Shown: positions 1-8,118, numbered from the stretch's first letter. The stretch: DNA of 64,000 nucleotides from Methylosinus sp. Sm6 (GCF_019802345.1 NZ_JAINDZ010000001.1:1-64000); one strand, 5' to 3'. The notes: generated by a model from the sequence alone, not told the origin. Made by a program: numbers and translations.

Positions 1-1040
1 GTGGCAGACTGAAATGGAGAGGCGTTGTCTCCACAGACTGCTGACTCGCAACAACAAGTTAGAGTCAGTATGTTAGACTCTAAGTTAAGCGCGCGATTTT
101 CGCTTTCGCTGTCGTCGGTTGGAGTGGGTTTGGGTTCCCGATAGCACGATAGTCGGGTTCCCGATGGCACGACATTGCCGGTTCCCGATAGCACGAGGCC
201 ATTCACAGCCTGTCCACAGGGCGCCGACGGCTCGAAAGCGAGCAGCGTCCGGCCGCCGATCTCGATCTCGATGAAAAGCGTGTAGCCGGGCAGCGGCTGG
301 CGGCGAATGATGTCGCGCAGCTCGAACGCGAAGCGCTTGAAGGGCGAAAGGCTGCCCGATTTCTGGTGCAGGTGGCGGAAGTCGAAACGCCAGCCGTTAC
401 GCTGCCGGCCGCCATGCTTACGCACCAGTCGGTAAAGCCAACGATCGAGTCCGCCCGTCAAATCGAAATAGGCACGGTCGATGGTGAGCACCAGCGCGTC
501 GTTGAGAACGGCCTGGTAGAACCAGTCGGGCACGATCAGCTCGATCCCCGCGGGCTTGTTGCGGTGGCAGGTGCGTTCCTGCCATTCGTTGATCCACGAG
601 AAGCGATGGCGTCGGCCCTCGGCCGGCTGGCGGATCGACGTGGAAACAGTGGTCGATTGCAGCCGGTCGAGCGCCGCCTTGAGGCGTTGGTAGTCGCGCA
701 AGCCCGTGCCGCGGCCGATGAAGGTGAGAATTTCGTAAGGGGTGGCGGCCATCAGCCGCGAGGTACGCAAGCCCGCGTCGCGCGCCTCGACGATCTGGCT
801 CGCCGCCCAGATCAGGATGTCGGCGTCCCAGATGGTCGCCATGCCGTGGTCGGGCACGGCCTCGACTCGGATCGCGACATTGCCGGCGGCGAAGTCGATC
901 GGCGCTACGCGATGTGTCTTGGAGAGAGAGAAGAACGGATAGGCCATGAGATCCTGCGCATCTCGTGGCGCGAAGTCGCCGGGGAGCGCTCGGAAGAGAT
1001 CGAGCTGCCCGCGTTCCGACAGAGACCGTTGCCGCGCCAC
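1..1040 (-). CDS. repA: Plasmid replication initiator RepA (partial, C-terminus outside window)
   Basis: The frame is open from a GTG at 1040 to the left edge (346 codons), so the end is not seen. The protein resembles the RepA/RPA initiators of alphaproteobacterial plasmids, which bind the origin and start replication. Visible family features are MAYPFFSLSK at about residues 32-41, HGMATIWDADILIW, the block around FSWINEWQER, and GLDRWLYRLVRKH. The GTG is chosen because the upstream helix-turn-helix gene ends in the same frame at 1059, 18 nt before it; the first internal Met is residue 32. Three 17-bp direct repeats lie inside the 3' part of the frame. Family assignment is from memory of conserved blocks, not a search. 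Confidence 0.85.
   Translation of the reverse strand, partial: MARQRSLSERGQLDLFRALPGDFAPRDAQDLMAYPFFSLSKTHRVAPIDFAAGNVAIRVEAVPDHGMATIWDADILIWAASQIVEARDAGLRTSRLMAATPYEILTFIGRGTGLRDYQRLKAALDRLQSTTVSTSIRQPAEGRRHRFSWINEWQERTCHRNKPAGIELIVPDWFYQAVLNDALVLTIDRAYFDLTGGLDRWLYRLVRKHGGRQRNGWRFDFRHLHQKSGSLSPFKRFAFELRDIIRRQPLPGYTLFIEIEIGGRTLLAFEPSAPCGQAVNGLVLSGTGNVVPSGTRLSCYREPKPTPTDDSESENRALNLESNILTLTCCCESAVCGDNASPFQSA
133..196. repeat. Three iteron-like 17-bp direct repeats
   Basis: GGTTCCCGATAGCACGA occurs at 133-149 and 180-196, with a one-base variant at 156-172. Start-to-start spacing is 23 and 24 bp, about two helical turns, so the copies face the same side of the helix. This is typical of initiator-binding iterons. 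They sit within the open repA frame, suggesting the origin overlaps or abuts the 3' end of repA. Confidence 0.65.
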
Positions 1041-1058
1041 TCGGGAAGCCGCCTGCGA

Positions 1059-1340
1059 TCAGCGCGGGTGGCGGTCGGGTCGCGGAGACGACGGCTGCGC
1101 CTGGCGCTTGGCCGGAAGGACTTGCCCGCGAGGATCGGAGGTGGACGTGACCGCGCCGCGCGCCGCCCAGGCTTCCAGATCAAGAACGGAATAGACGACG
1201 CGCCCACCGAGCTTTCGGTAGGCCGGTCCGGTCCCATAGGTCCGGTGCTTTTCGAGCGTGCGCGCGGAAAGGCTGAGAAACTCAGCCGCTTCCTTGGTGC
1301 GAAGGAAGCGCGGCGGCAGAACGGCGAGATCGGGTCGCAT
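1059..1340 (-). CDS. Helix-turn-helix (excisionase/MerR-like) DNA-binding protein
   Basis: A 93-residue protein starting MRPDLAVLPP. Its core reads FLRTKEAAEFLSLSARTLEKH followed by a YRKLGGRVVYSVLDLEAW wing. This is the AlpA/excisionase-like helix-turn-helix layout in which the first helices read DNA and a short wing follows. It ends 18 nt before the repA start in the same frame, so the two are probably co-transcribed. A small helix-turn-helix gene directly upstream of repA is common in this plasmid type and may control repA or copy number. The ATG at 1340 is preferred to an upstream one at 1457 because homologous similarity starts just before the helix-turn-helix. Confidence 0.7.
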   Translation of the reverse strand: MRPDLAVLPPRFLRTKEAAEFLSLSARTLEKHRTYGTGPAYRKLGGRVVYSVLDLEAWAARGAVTSTSDPRGQVLPAKRQAQPSSPRPDRHPR

Positions 1341-1481
1341 GGAGCGGGCCTCCGTGGCGTTGCGGGCGGCCGCTGCAAATGAGCGGCGGACGATGGCCAC
1401 GATGGCGAAGAGCTGCTGTCTTGGGGGATGGCGAAGATAAGGGGGCGAAAATCGCACACCCTGGCGGTGGGCGGCGGTAGG

Positions 1482-2250
1482 TCAGCGGCGCCGCCGCCGC
1501 AGCAGTCCGAGATAGCCGCCGGCAATCAGGCTGAGGCCATCCTTGACAAGGTCGATGGTGGCGTCGCGGAGGGGTGAGGTTTTCCAAGGATCGTCAGCGA
1601 CACGGGCCGCACCGAAGATGGCGTCAGCGATTTCTCGGTAGCTTGCGCCGTTCATGCGGCCATCGACGGCCTGGAGCATATGGCGCTGCCGGCGACGCTG
1701 CTGCGCGGTCAGCCGCGCGTCGGGAGGCACGGCGCGATTGTTGATGGCGCGCCAGAGACGTGTGACCGCCTCGATGCGGTCGAGCCCGTCGGCGCCGAGC
1801 GGGACCAGCGCGGCGAGGGGGTGATCAGACGGAATGTCCCCTAGCAAGAGAAGGCGGACGGCGGCGGCGCCATGTCCGTGGACGATGCTCAGTCCGTCGA
1901 TGCCGACGCGAGCAGTGGTCTGATCGAGATCCCGCGGGGCTGCGGCGTCGAGGTCAGCCAGCGGAGGCGCTGCGGTCAGAATGACGAGGCCAGGATCGGC
2001 TTCGGGCGCCCAATAGATCGTCGTTTCGGTAGCGCTGAAGGACGGACGAACAGCGAAATTGCAGCCCCCAGCGTTGGCGGGTTCTATCAGTCAGCAGCGA
2101 GGCTTCAGTTTCGTGACGTCCAATTTCGGAATAATCGCGCTGATAGTCGCCATTGCGCCGAAGCCATTCCCAGGCGAGGTCGGGTGCGACAAGGCGGTCG
2201 AGATAGTCATAGGCCGACGCCGATCGCCACCTGGATATGTCAGGCCTCAT
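1482..2250 (-). pseudogene. DUF6499-DUF2285 protein, frameshifted
   Basis: The N-terminal part (from Met at 2250) reads as a DUF6499-like domain: RWRSASAYDYLDRL, then LAWEWLRRNGDYQRDY, then RQRWGLQF. After WGLQF the frame is lost. A shift of one base at the AAA run at 2056-2058 (one extra base) restores a continuous frame: AVRPSFSATETTIYW, then VILTAAPPLADLD, running into the DUF2285-like C-terminus with WRAINNRAVPPDARLTAQQR and REIADAIFG, ending at 1482. The whole is about the expected length for the two-domain family. The DUF2285 part contains a helix-turn-helix-like region. Either a real inactivation or a homopolymer sequencing error. Confidence 0.7.
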
Positions 2251-2372
2251 CGCTGTCCTCCAGTCTCAGATTACTGGTGCATAATCGGGCTGGATACGAT
2301 TGCTGGTTGAGCAAGATGCCGGAAGTCCTCTCTCCGGCAACACACGATGCCGGAAAGGCATCACCTCTACTG

Positions 2373-2705
2373 TCAGTGGCGGCCCTCGCGAACGAGCTGG
2401 CGATAGCCGTGCTCGGTCATCCAACGGGCGCGCGCGAGATGGCTGTCGTGGACATGGCGCGCGCGGTCGGGATCGCGGTCAGGGTCGAGACCGAAGAGGA
2501 TCTCGACGGCTTCGCGCCAGTCGGCGCCGTCCGTCGCCGCATCGAGCAGGCGGAGATAAAGCTTCATGTGCTCGCGGTCGTAGCTCGTGAGCACGGCACT
2601 CTCCGGCGGTTCGTCCAGGAATGTCTTATGTGTCAAATCGATCCCCGGAGGCCGATCATAGCCATGCTTCAACGAGTTGTTAACCGTAAGCCCCCGAAGC
2701 GGCAA
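2373..2705 (-). CDS. DUF2285 domain-containing small protein
   Basis: A protein of up to 110 residues. The recognisable part is YDREHMKLYLRLLDAA, then GADWREAVEILFGLDP, then ARARWMTEHGYRQL, the pattern of short DUF2285 proteins found singly beside plasmid replication and conjugation genes. Function is unknown; a DNA-binding role has been suggested for the family. It lies in the same orientation as the repA module. The annotated ATG at 2705 gives an N-terminus of about 30 residues that is not obviously conserved, so the start may lie further in. Confidence 0.6.
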   Translation of the reverse strand: MPLRGLTVNNSLKHGYDRPPGIDLTHKTFLDEPPESAVLTSYDREHMKLYLRLLDAATDGADWREAVEILFGLDPDRDPDRARHVHDSHLARARWMTEHGYRQLVREGRH

Positions 2706-2759
2706 ACGCCAAAAGCGCGCGAGGGCGCAGGCGCAGGATCATATCGCGCGCATGTAACG

Positions 2760-3014
2760 CTATGACGAGAAGGTCGTGTCGATCTTCGCACGGACAAGCA
2801 TCACCCCTTCGCCCTGGTCGGAAGAAAGAAACACGATGCCGTTGGCCTCCAATGTGCGGCGCACCTGATCGCGGGTGGCTTCGTACACCTTGAGTCCGTT
2901 CTCGGACTCGAGGCGCTTCAGCGCGGTCAGCGATACCAAGGCCTTGTCAGCGAGCGTCTCCTGCGTCCAACCAAGCAACGCGCGTGCGGCCCGCGTCTGT
3001 CGGGCGGTGATCAT
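2760..3014 (-). CDS. XRE-family helix-turn-helix regulator
   Basis: An 84-residue protein. Residues 3-45 form a Cro/C1-type helix-turn-helix: TARQTRAARALLGWTQETLA, then ALVSLTALKRLE. The tail has the TLEANGIVFLSSDQGEGV motif typical of short XRE regulators in alphaproteobacterial plasmids and ICEs. A GGAGGTGATCATGC context gives a strong ribosome-binding site just before the ATG. It probably regulates nearby backbone genes, but no operator could be assigned. Confidence 0.8.
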   Translation of the reverse strand: MITARQTRAARALLGWTQETLADKALVSLTALKRLESENGLKVYEATRDQVRRTLEANGIVFLSSDQGEGVMLVRAKIDTTFSS

Positions 3015-3095
3015 GCATGATCACCTCCTACAGACCCGAATGCGCGCACCAGAACTACGACTAAAATAGTCGCTCTTTGGCGGTTTAGCCAGCCG

Positions 3096-3117
3096 AAAAC
3101 GCCGTTTGTTCGGCGTC
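3096..3117 (-). terminator. Rho-independent terminator after the DUF736 gene
   Basis: On the minus strand GACGCCG, a short AACAAA loop and CGGCGTTTT form a stem followed by a T run. It lies about 86 nt downstream of the DUF736 stop and upstream of the XRE gene, so it separates the two transcripts. Confidence 0.55.
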
Positions 3118-3162
3118 TTCATACGACTTCCGCGAACTGATTCGGTCGCTTTCAGGCACTTC

Positions 3163-3189
3163 GTCCCGCCCGGATGATCCGGGCGGGAC
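3163..3189. repeat. Perfect 27-nt inverted repeat just past the DUF736 stop
   Basis: GTCCCGCCCGGA and TCCGGGCGGGAC flank a 3-nt loop, making a 12-bp perfect stem that starts 14 nt after the DUF736 stop codon. There is no T run. It could protect the mRNA 3' end or assist the terminator at 3096-3117. Confidence 0.6.
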
Positions 3190-3202
3190 GCTGCCCTGAG
3201 CC

Positions 3203-3529
3203 TTAGTCGCCGTTGCGGCGGTTCGGGCGGGACCAGATGAGGCTGTAGCCCTCTCCGTCCTCGTCGTCGAAGAGGTTGGCGTAGATGGGCGCGTTGAAGC
3301 TCGGATCGTCGAGCTTGAGGCCCAGGTAGTCGCGGCCCTCGTTGGAGCGCTTGGACCAGGCGGCGCCGATCTCGGCGCGGCCGACCAGCACCCGGTGGCT
3401 GGGGGCGTTCTCGCCGGTGGCGCGGGTGTCGGGGACGATGCGCACGCCCTTGGCCTGAACGCTGAGAGTGACGATTTCGCCGGTGAACTCGTTCGAGCCG
3501 GTCTTCTTGAAGGTGCCGATGGTCGCCAT
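3203..3529 (-). CDS. DUF736 domain-containing protein
   Basis: A 108-residue protein starting MATIGTFKKTGSNEF, with AKGVRIVPDTRATGENAPSHR, then DYLGLKLDDPSFNAPIYANL and a C-terminal GYSLIWSRPNRR. This is the full-length DUF736 family, small proteins very common on alphaproteobacterial plasmids and ICEs, with unknown biochemical role. The ATG at 3529 is chosen because GGAGAATTGAAA precedes it at good spacing and because the family begins at this MATIGTF. The gene is monocistronic, with a hairpin and a terminator downstream. Confidence 0.9.
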   Translation of the reverse strand: MATIGTFKKTGSNEFTGEIVTLSVQAKGVRIVPDTRATGENAPSHRVLVGRAEIGAAWSKRSNEGRDYLGLKLDDPSFNAPIYANLFDDEDGEGYSLIWSRPNRRNGD

Positions 3530-3613
3530 TTTCAATTCTCCGTTTCCGTTTTCGAGCCCGCACCATTGCGGCCTCGATGGCGATCGGTTGGCCGGAGGCG
3601 ACCGACGGCGCAC

Positions 3614-4140
3614 CCCGAAGGGGCCTGACAGCTAAGGAGGAACTTTCTTGTCCCGCGAGGAATGACGGCCTTGGCCGGCAGGGGAAGAAAGTTATGACGC
3701 CGCTGTTGCGTCATAGGCGGTCGAGGCGCAGCCGACCTTTGGCCAGATCAGCCCATCGAAGAGGCCGTTTGGAGCGGTCTGGGGACGGGATAAAAACGGA
3801 GATGATGGCGACTACCTGCAACCGACAGGCAGAAGCGGCCGAATCCTCGCCGGCGCTGTCTCACCGTCTCGATCAGGTCCGCTTGCGTTGTCGTTCACGC
3901 CGATGCCGCTGGCGAGATCGCCTTCCGCTCCGCGTGGATCGGCCATCGCGCAAAAAAAGCGCCGCGGTTCAAGCAGTCCAGCGTGCACATTACGCACCAA
4001 GCCTCTGCGTGGTCCGAACTCCAACGCCACACCATTCCGACCGCATGAGGATGTGGGCGGCACTAACGTCGGGCTCTATTCCGCCGGCCAGTGGGTACGA
4101 CGTCTTGGGGATTCTGATCGAGTCCGGCGACTGCCGCCAG
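3614..4140. other. No gene recognised (about 530 bp)
   Basis: Open frames here are low-complexity and do not resemble known proteins on either strand. The stretch lies between the replication module and the accessory genes. It may hold the promoter of the DUF736 gene at its left end, but no clear -10/-35 pair was seen. Confidence 0.4.
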
Positions 4141-4785
4141 CTAGTCGGGGCGCTTTGGCGTGAACTGGTGCGCTTGGAGATACGCCGTCACAAGCAGGAC
4201 GAGTTCTCTTTCCAGACGCGGTCTGACCTGCGCCGGCGCATGTTCTTTAAGCAAGGCTTGCACCGGACCGAGCAGGGCGCCGAGCGCGATCTTGGCGACC
4301 ATGGCGGGATCGTCGAAACGCGCGTCGGACGCGCTGGCCAGCATGGCTGCGATAGCCGCCGCGATGCGCACGCGCATGCGAGCGGCAAGCACCGCGCCGC
4401 CCCGTTCTTCCGCGACGGCATAGAGCGCCTTCGCTTCTTCAGGGTCGCGCAACTTCGCAGCGAGGAAAGCAACGACGAAGGCCGCGGCCATTTCGGATAA
4501 TTGTTTGCCCCGATGTTCGTGGCAGGCGCGCTCGACGGCGGCGGCGATGCCCTCCAGATGCTTTTCGAGGACGGCGGCGAGCAGCGCGTCGCGGTTCGGA
4601 TAGTATTGATAGAGGCTTCCGACCGACGCCCCCGCACGCTCGGCGATACGGGTCGTTGTGCAGCGGCTCAGGCTCTCCTGGATCAAAACCTGAATGGCCG
4701 CAGCGTGCAGCGCTTCAACGGTGACCGCGGAGCGCGCCTGAACCGGGGATTTTCTGGGCTTTAGGGTCGCTGCGAAGGCGCTCAT
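4141..4785 (-). CDS. TetR/AcrR-family regulator
   Basis: A 214-residue protein. The N-terminal helix-turn-helix at about residues 17-65 contains ALHAAAIQVLIQESLSR, then TTRIAERAGASVGSLYQYYP and NRDALLAAVLEKH, the classic TetR pattern with the YYPN turn. The C-terminal ligand domain ends with LLVTAYLQAH, as in TetR_C-type relatives. It is divergent from an aldo/keto reductase gene 71 bp away, and an inverted repeat lies between the two, so it most likely represses itself and that reductase. The inducer is unknown. Confidence 0.85.
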   Translation of the reverse strand: MSAFAATLKPRKSPVQARSAVTVEALHAAAIQVLIQESLSRCTTTRIAERAGASVGSLYQYYPNRDALLAAVLEKHLEGIAAAVERACHEHRGKQLSEMAAAFVVAFLAAKLRDPEEAKALYAVAEERGGAVLAARMRVRIAAAIAAMLASASDARFDDPAMVAKIALGALLGPVQALLKEHAPAQVRPRLERELVLLVTAYLQAHQFTPKRPD

Positions 4786-4788
4786 GGA

Positions 4789-4829
4789 ATGCGAATTCAG
4801 AAAGTGAAGGATTCTTCATATATTCGCAT
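4789..4829. promoter_or_regulatory. Candidate TetR operator
   Basis: ATGCGAAT at 4789-4796 and ATTCGCAT at 4822-4829 form a perfect 8-bp inverted repeat in the 71-bp gap between the divergent TetR and reductase genes. The spacing is wide for one TetR dimer, so two dimers or a different half-site choice are possible. Confidence 0.45.
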
Positions 4830-4856
4830 GGGCGACTTGAAACAAGGACCTATGCA

Positions 4857-5726
4857 ATGACGACCACATTCACCTTGGGCGACCGCACCGTGAAACGGAT
4901 CGGCTACGGCGCGATGCAGCTCGCGGGACCTGGCGCCTTTGGTCCGCCGAAAGATCGTGATGCGGCGCTGGCCGTGTTGCGCGAAGCGGTGAGAGCCGGG
5001 GTGAATCATATCGACACGAGCGACTTCTACGGACCGCATGTCACCAACCGGCTGATCCGCGAGGCGCTGCATCCCTATCCAGATGACCTCGTCATCGCCA
5101 CCAAGATCGGCGCGCGGCGTGGCGCGGACGGCTCATGGCGGCCAGCCTTCTCGCGCGAAGAACTCGCGCAGGCTGTGCATGACAATCTGCGCAATCTCGG
5201 TCTGGAAGCGCTCGATGTGGTCAATCTGCGCGTGATGTTCAGCGCTCACGGCCCCGCGGAAGGTTCGATCGAAGCGCCGCTCACTGCGCTCGCGGAGCTT
5301 CAGCGGCAAGGCCTGATACGCCATATTGGCCTCAGCAACGTCACCCCCACTCAGATCGTGGAGGGACGCGATATCTGCGAGATCGTCTGCGTACAGAACC
5401 GCTACAATCTCGCGCACCGGGCTGACGACGCTCTCATCGACGAACTCACCGGCAGCGGCATCGCCTATGTGCCCTTCTTTCCGCTCGGCGGGTTCACGCC
5501 GCTGCAATCCTCGACCCTGTCCGATGTCGCTCGGAGTCTCGACGCCACGCCCATGCAGGTCGCAATTGCCTGGCTGCTTCGTCGCGCACCCAATATCCTG
5601 CCGATCCCCGGTACGACGTCGGTCGCGCATCTGCGGGAGAATCTCTCCGCGATCAAACTCGATCTGCCGGACGAGGCGACTGCTTTGCTCAACGGCGTTG
5701 CGGCAAATATCGGTTCGTCTGACTGA
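4857..5726 (+). CDS. Aldo/keto reductase-family oxidoreductase
   Basis: A 289-residue (alpha/beta)8-barrel NADPH-dependent reductase. Near the N-terminus are RIGYGAMQLAG and the catalytic Asp/Tyr in HIDTSDFYG, then the Lys in VIATKIG. The usual catalytic His position reads VVNLRVM, with Arg; some members of this subfamily appear to carry this. GLIRHIGLSNV and the cofactor-binding ILPIPGTTSVAHL follow. A ribosome site AAGGA precedes the ATG. It is divergent from a TetR gene and probably under its control. The substrate is likely a carbonyl or quinone compound, but cannot be specified. Confidence 0.88.
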   Translation: MTTTFTLGDRTVKRIGYGAMQLAGPGAFGPPKDRDAALAVLREAVRAGVNHIDTSDFYGPHVTNRLIREALHPYPDDLVIATKIGARRGADGSWRPAFSREELAQAVHDNLRNLGLEALDVVNLRVMFSAHGPAEGSIEAPLTALAELQRQGLIRHIGLSNVTPTQIVEGRDICEIVCVQNRYNLAHRADDALIDELTGSGIAYVPFFPLGGFTPLQSSTLSDVARSLDATPMQVAIAWLLRRAPNILPIPGTTSVAHLRENLSAIKLDLPDEATALLNGVAANIGSSD

Positions 5727-5836
5727 GCGATCCTTGCCTTCTGGTAGGTGCAGCGGCGTAGGGGGCCACATTTTCTTTGCCAGCTTGCACCGGTGCAGCC
5801 GGCAAACGTTGCGCGATGCCCCGACCGGATGGGACG

Positions 5837-5950
5837 GCGGACGCCCTAGGACGCGCATGAAAACCGTTGCTCCGACCGCCGCTGCGCCGACGATCGAGAA
5901 GACGATCTGCCAGGTTCCGGACGGCATGGTGTGTTTCACGATGCCGTGGG
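5837..5950 (-). pseudogene. Remnant of the C-terminus of a small membrane protein
   Basis: The minus strand encodes HGIVKHTMPSGTWQIVF, then SIVGAAAVGATVFMRVLG, which matches the last membrane segment of the intact protein at 7368-7808 (HGIVKQTMPSETWQIVF, SVIGAVAVGITAFVRV). No start or upstream membrane segments are present, so this is a leftover of a duplicated copy. It lies between the reductase and GST genes. Confidence 0.7.
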
Positions 5951-6036
5951 GGCGAACGCAATAGGGCAACTGACGGAAGCTATCAGCTTGGGAGGACAAT
6001 GTTTTCCTGCTTCAGCGCATGTTGGACCGCCTCACG

Positions 6037-6651
6037 TCAGAGCACGCGTGCCATGACATCAGACCAGGCCGGATAGTCGGCCTGCATAGCAAAGCCCGAG
6101 GCCATGCCCCACAGGAAAAAGACCAAAAGAAAGGGATCAACGCAGGAGTAGGCATCACCAACCGCCCATGACCGTCCCGCCATCAGGGTCTCGATATGGC
6201 GATAGGCATCCGCAATATTGTCGCGTCCCTTTGCGGATATCGCGTTGAAATGAGTGCTGTCGTGAATGAAGCGCGCCGGACGCCACAATTGCCCGTAGCC
6301 AATTGCGTGCAACGTGCTTGACAGCCAATTGAACCATTCCAGGCAACGAAATTGATCCATCGGGTCGGCCGGCAGCAATCGCGCCTCTGGGTGCGTCTTC
6401 GCTAAGTAAACGACAATAGCGGGAGCTTCAGTGAGCAGAATTCCGCCAAGGTCCAGGACCGGCACGCGGCCCTTGGGGTTGGTCTTGAGGAACGCCGGCT
6501 CGGTTGTCTTTCCCTCCTGTACCGACACCAGCTCCAGCCGATAAGGAAGCCCCAGCTCCTCAAGCAGTATATGCACCGCCAAGGAGCAGGCGCCGGGCGA
6601 GAAATACAGGGTGATGCGATTTTCATCCTGGTTTTTGATCAAGGCGAACAC
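6037..6651 (-). CDS. Glutathione S-transferase family protein, premature stop
   Basis: A 204-residue GST-like protein. The thioredoxin-like N-domain begins ITLYFSPGACSLAVHI, then ELGLPYRLELV, TNPKGRVPVLDLGG and LTEAPAIVVYLA (glutathione-binding loop with cis-Pro region). The alpha-helical C-domain ends WSDVMARVL followed by TGA. In the same frame past the TGA the sequence continues REAVQHALKQENIVLPS and stops at 5983, which is exactly the missing end of the family. So the gene carries a nonsense codon about 17 residues early. It is divergent from a TetR gene. The truncated product may still fold. Confidence 0.8.
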   Translation of the reverse strand: MFALIKNQDENRITLYFSPGACSLAVHILLEELGLPYRLELVSVQEGKTTEPAFLKTNPKGRVPVLDLGGILLTEAPAIVVYLAKTHPEARLLPADPMDQFRCLEWFNWLSSTLHAIGYGQLWRPARFIHDSTHFNAISAKGRDNIADAYRHIETLMAGRSWAVGDAYSCVDPFLLVFFLWGMASGFAMQADYPAWSDVMARVL

Positions 6652-6739
6652 TCCTTTTTCGGGTTCGTGGATCCGCCTTGTGTTCTATTCGCCGTCAATT
6701 TATGATCAAGAACATATTTAAGGCTCCAAGGACGATCAG

Positions 6740-7312
6740 ATGCCCTATTCCAAAGCCCATACGCAAAGGGCTCGCCTGCGCATTTTGGACAGCGCCGTGC
6801 AGTTGTTTTGCAAACGTGGTTATGACGGCGTCACATTGGACGAAATTACCCAAGGCGCGGGGCTGACGCGCGGGGCCTTTTACGCGCACTTTGATTCGAA
6901 GCAGCGGGTCTATGTGGAGGCCATTTTGCACGCCGCCGCACATGGACCCATGGCGGCGTTGGGCGACACCTCCAAGGAACCGGCTCTGAAGTCCTTGGTC
7001 CGGTCCTATCTCGATATGGGCCATGTTCGTCAGGACGGCCCGATCTGCCCCATGGCCTTTCTGGTCACCGATGTCGCCAAACAGGAAGACGAAATCCGTG
7101 ACGTCTATACGCAGGTATTTAGGGACACCGTTACGCGGATTGCTGCTCTTCGATCGGCAGGGGGCACTGACACGACTTTAGCTCTCAGCGCCATGCTCAT
7201 CGGCGCTGTCGCTGTAGCGCGCGCACTCAAGGATGTGGAGTTGTCTGAACAGCTCCTCGCCGCTTGCGTGTGGGCGAGCGAAAATGTGCTTGCCTCTCAC
7301 GCGGTGTCGTAG
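6740..7312 (+). CDS. TetR/AcrR-family regulator
   Basis: A 190-residue protein. The helix-turn-helix spans roughly residues 10-55: RILDSAVQLFCKRGYDG, then TLDEITQGAGLTRGAFYAHF and DSKQRVY, a canonical TetR N-domain. The C-domain contains GPICPMAFLVTDVA and a hydrophobic stretch ALSAMLIGAVAVARAL, similar to regulators of electrophile or biocide response genes. It is divergent from the GST gene with 88 bp between them and likely controls it. The inducer is unknown. Confidence 0.85.
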   Translation: MPYSKAHTQRARLRILDSAVQLFCKRGYDGVTLDEITQGAGLTRGAFYAHFDSKQRVYVEAILHAAAHGPMAALGDTSKEPALKSLVRSYLDMGHVRQDGPICPMAFLVTDVAKQEDEIRDVYTQVFRDTVTRIAALRSAGGTDTTLALSAMLIGAVAVARALKDVELSEQLLAACVWASENVLASHAVS

Positions 7313-7367
7313 CCGATGAACAACAGCCCCTTGGCGGCGAAGCGGGCGTGTCGACGCGGTGCCACCG

Positions 7368-7808
7368 TCAAGCTGGAGCGGTAGTTGGGCCGGTCGGGCT
7401 TGCGCTCGCCATCGCCGTGACGCGCACGAAAGCCGTGATCCCGACCGCGACGGCGCCGATGACCGAGAACACGATCTGCCAGGTCTCCGATGGCATGGTT
7501 TGTTTCACGATACCGTGCGTGGCGTGATATCCCGCTATGGCGGCGGGCGCGACGAAGACGAGCGCAATCACCAGCCGCGCCCAGAGCGGGCGGACGATCA
7601 TGAGCAGGATCTGCCCGATGCCGAGGGTCAATCCTGCGCACGCGATGCCGATGAGGATCGCACCGAGCCAACCTGTGCCGGTGTGATAGGCCCATGCGCC
7701 AGCGGTGACGCCGGCGAAAAAGGGCAGCGCGAAGACGGCGAGCGTAAAGAGCAGCCAACAGAAGAAGCTGATCGCCGCGATGCTGAGGAGAATGCCGAGA
7801 AGGATCAT
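7368..7808 (-). CDS. Small integral membrane protein, unknown function
   Basis: A 146-residue protein with four to five hydrophobic segments: ILLGILLSIAAISFFCWLL, then FALPFFAGVTAGAWAY, WLGAILIGIACAGLTLGIG, ARLVIALVFVAPAAIAGY and IVFSVIGAVAVGITAFV. It has no recognisable catalytic motif. Similar proteins occur on alphaproteobacterial plasmids. The ATG at 7808 is chosen because GGAG precedes it and the membrane segment begins at once; longer frames to 7997 are not hydrophobic. The C-terminal quarter exists again as a remnant at 5837-5950. It may be co-transcribed with the 55-codon gene at 7951. Confidence 0.6.
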   Translation of the reverse strand: MILLGILLSIAAISFFCWLLFTLAVFALPFFAGVTAGAWAYHTGTGWLGAILIGIACAGLTLGIGQILLMIVRPLWARLVIALVFVAPAAIAGYHATHGIVKQTMPSETWQIVFSVIGAVAVGITAFVRVTAMASASPTGPTTAPA

Positions 7809-7950
7809 GGTGGTGGCTCCGTGAGAAAGGCTCTGACGGTTGCGCCTTCCACCACCACCACGGCGCGGGGCAGAACATAGCAGAAGACGATCGTCAGCAG
7901 GGAGCGGAAACAGGCAAGGTTTCATCTCGACCGCGACGATCTTCGCCCCG

Positions 7951-8118
7951 TCATGGGGCGAAGGGGTCGACTTCGCGGACGATCTCGGCGACATCACCGT
8001 CGTATTCGGCGGCGGGCATGACCGAGAGGCTGCCGTCGCCGGCGCGGAAGATCACGATGGCGACCATCAGGGTGGTGGCGAGGCTGAAAGCGAAGGCTTG
8101 GGCGTCGTTGAGAGACAT
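7951..8118 (-). CDS. Small hypothetical protein (55 aa)
   Basis: ATG at 8118 to TGA at 7951. The protein begins MSLNDAQAFAFSLATTL, has a short hydrophobic stretch MVAIVIF, and ends with an acidic tail EYDGDVAEIVREVDPFAP. An ACAGGAGCCGGATAG ribosome-site region precedes the ATG. It lies upstream of the membrane protein in the same orientation, so the two may form an operon. The composition is coherent and codon use resembles the neighbours, which supports a real gene despite its length. Function unknown. Confidence 0.5.
   Translation of the reverse strand: MSLNDAQAFAFSLATTLMVAIVIFRAGDGSLSVMPAAEYDGDVAEIVREVDPFAP

Noticed and set aside
366-1382. Long plus-strand open frame opposite repA
   Set aside because: Arg/Gly-rich, low-complexity translation of the antisense of repA and its helix-turn-helix neighbour; no family pattern, while the minus strand has clear domains.
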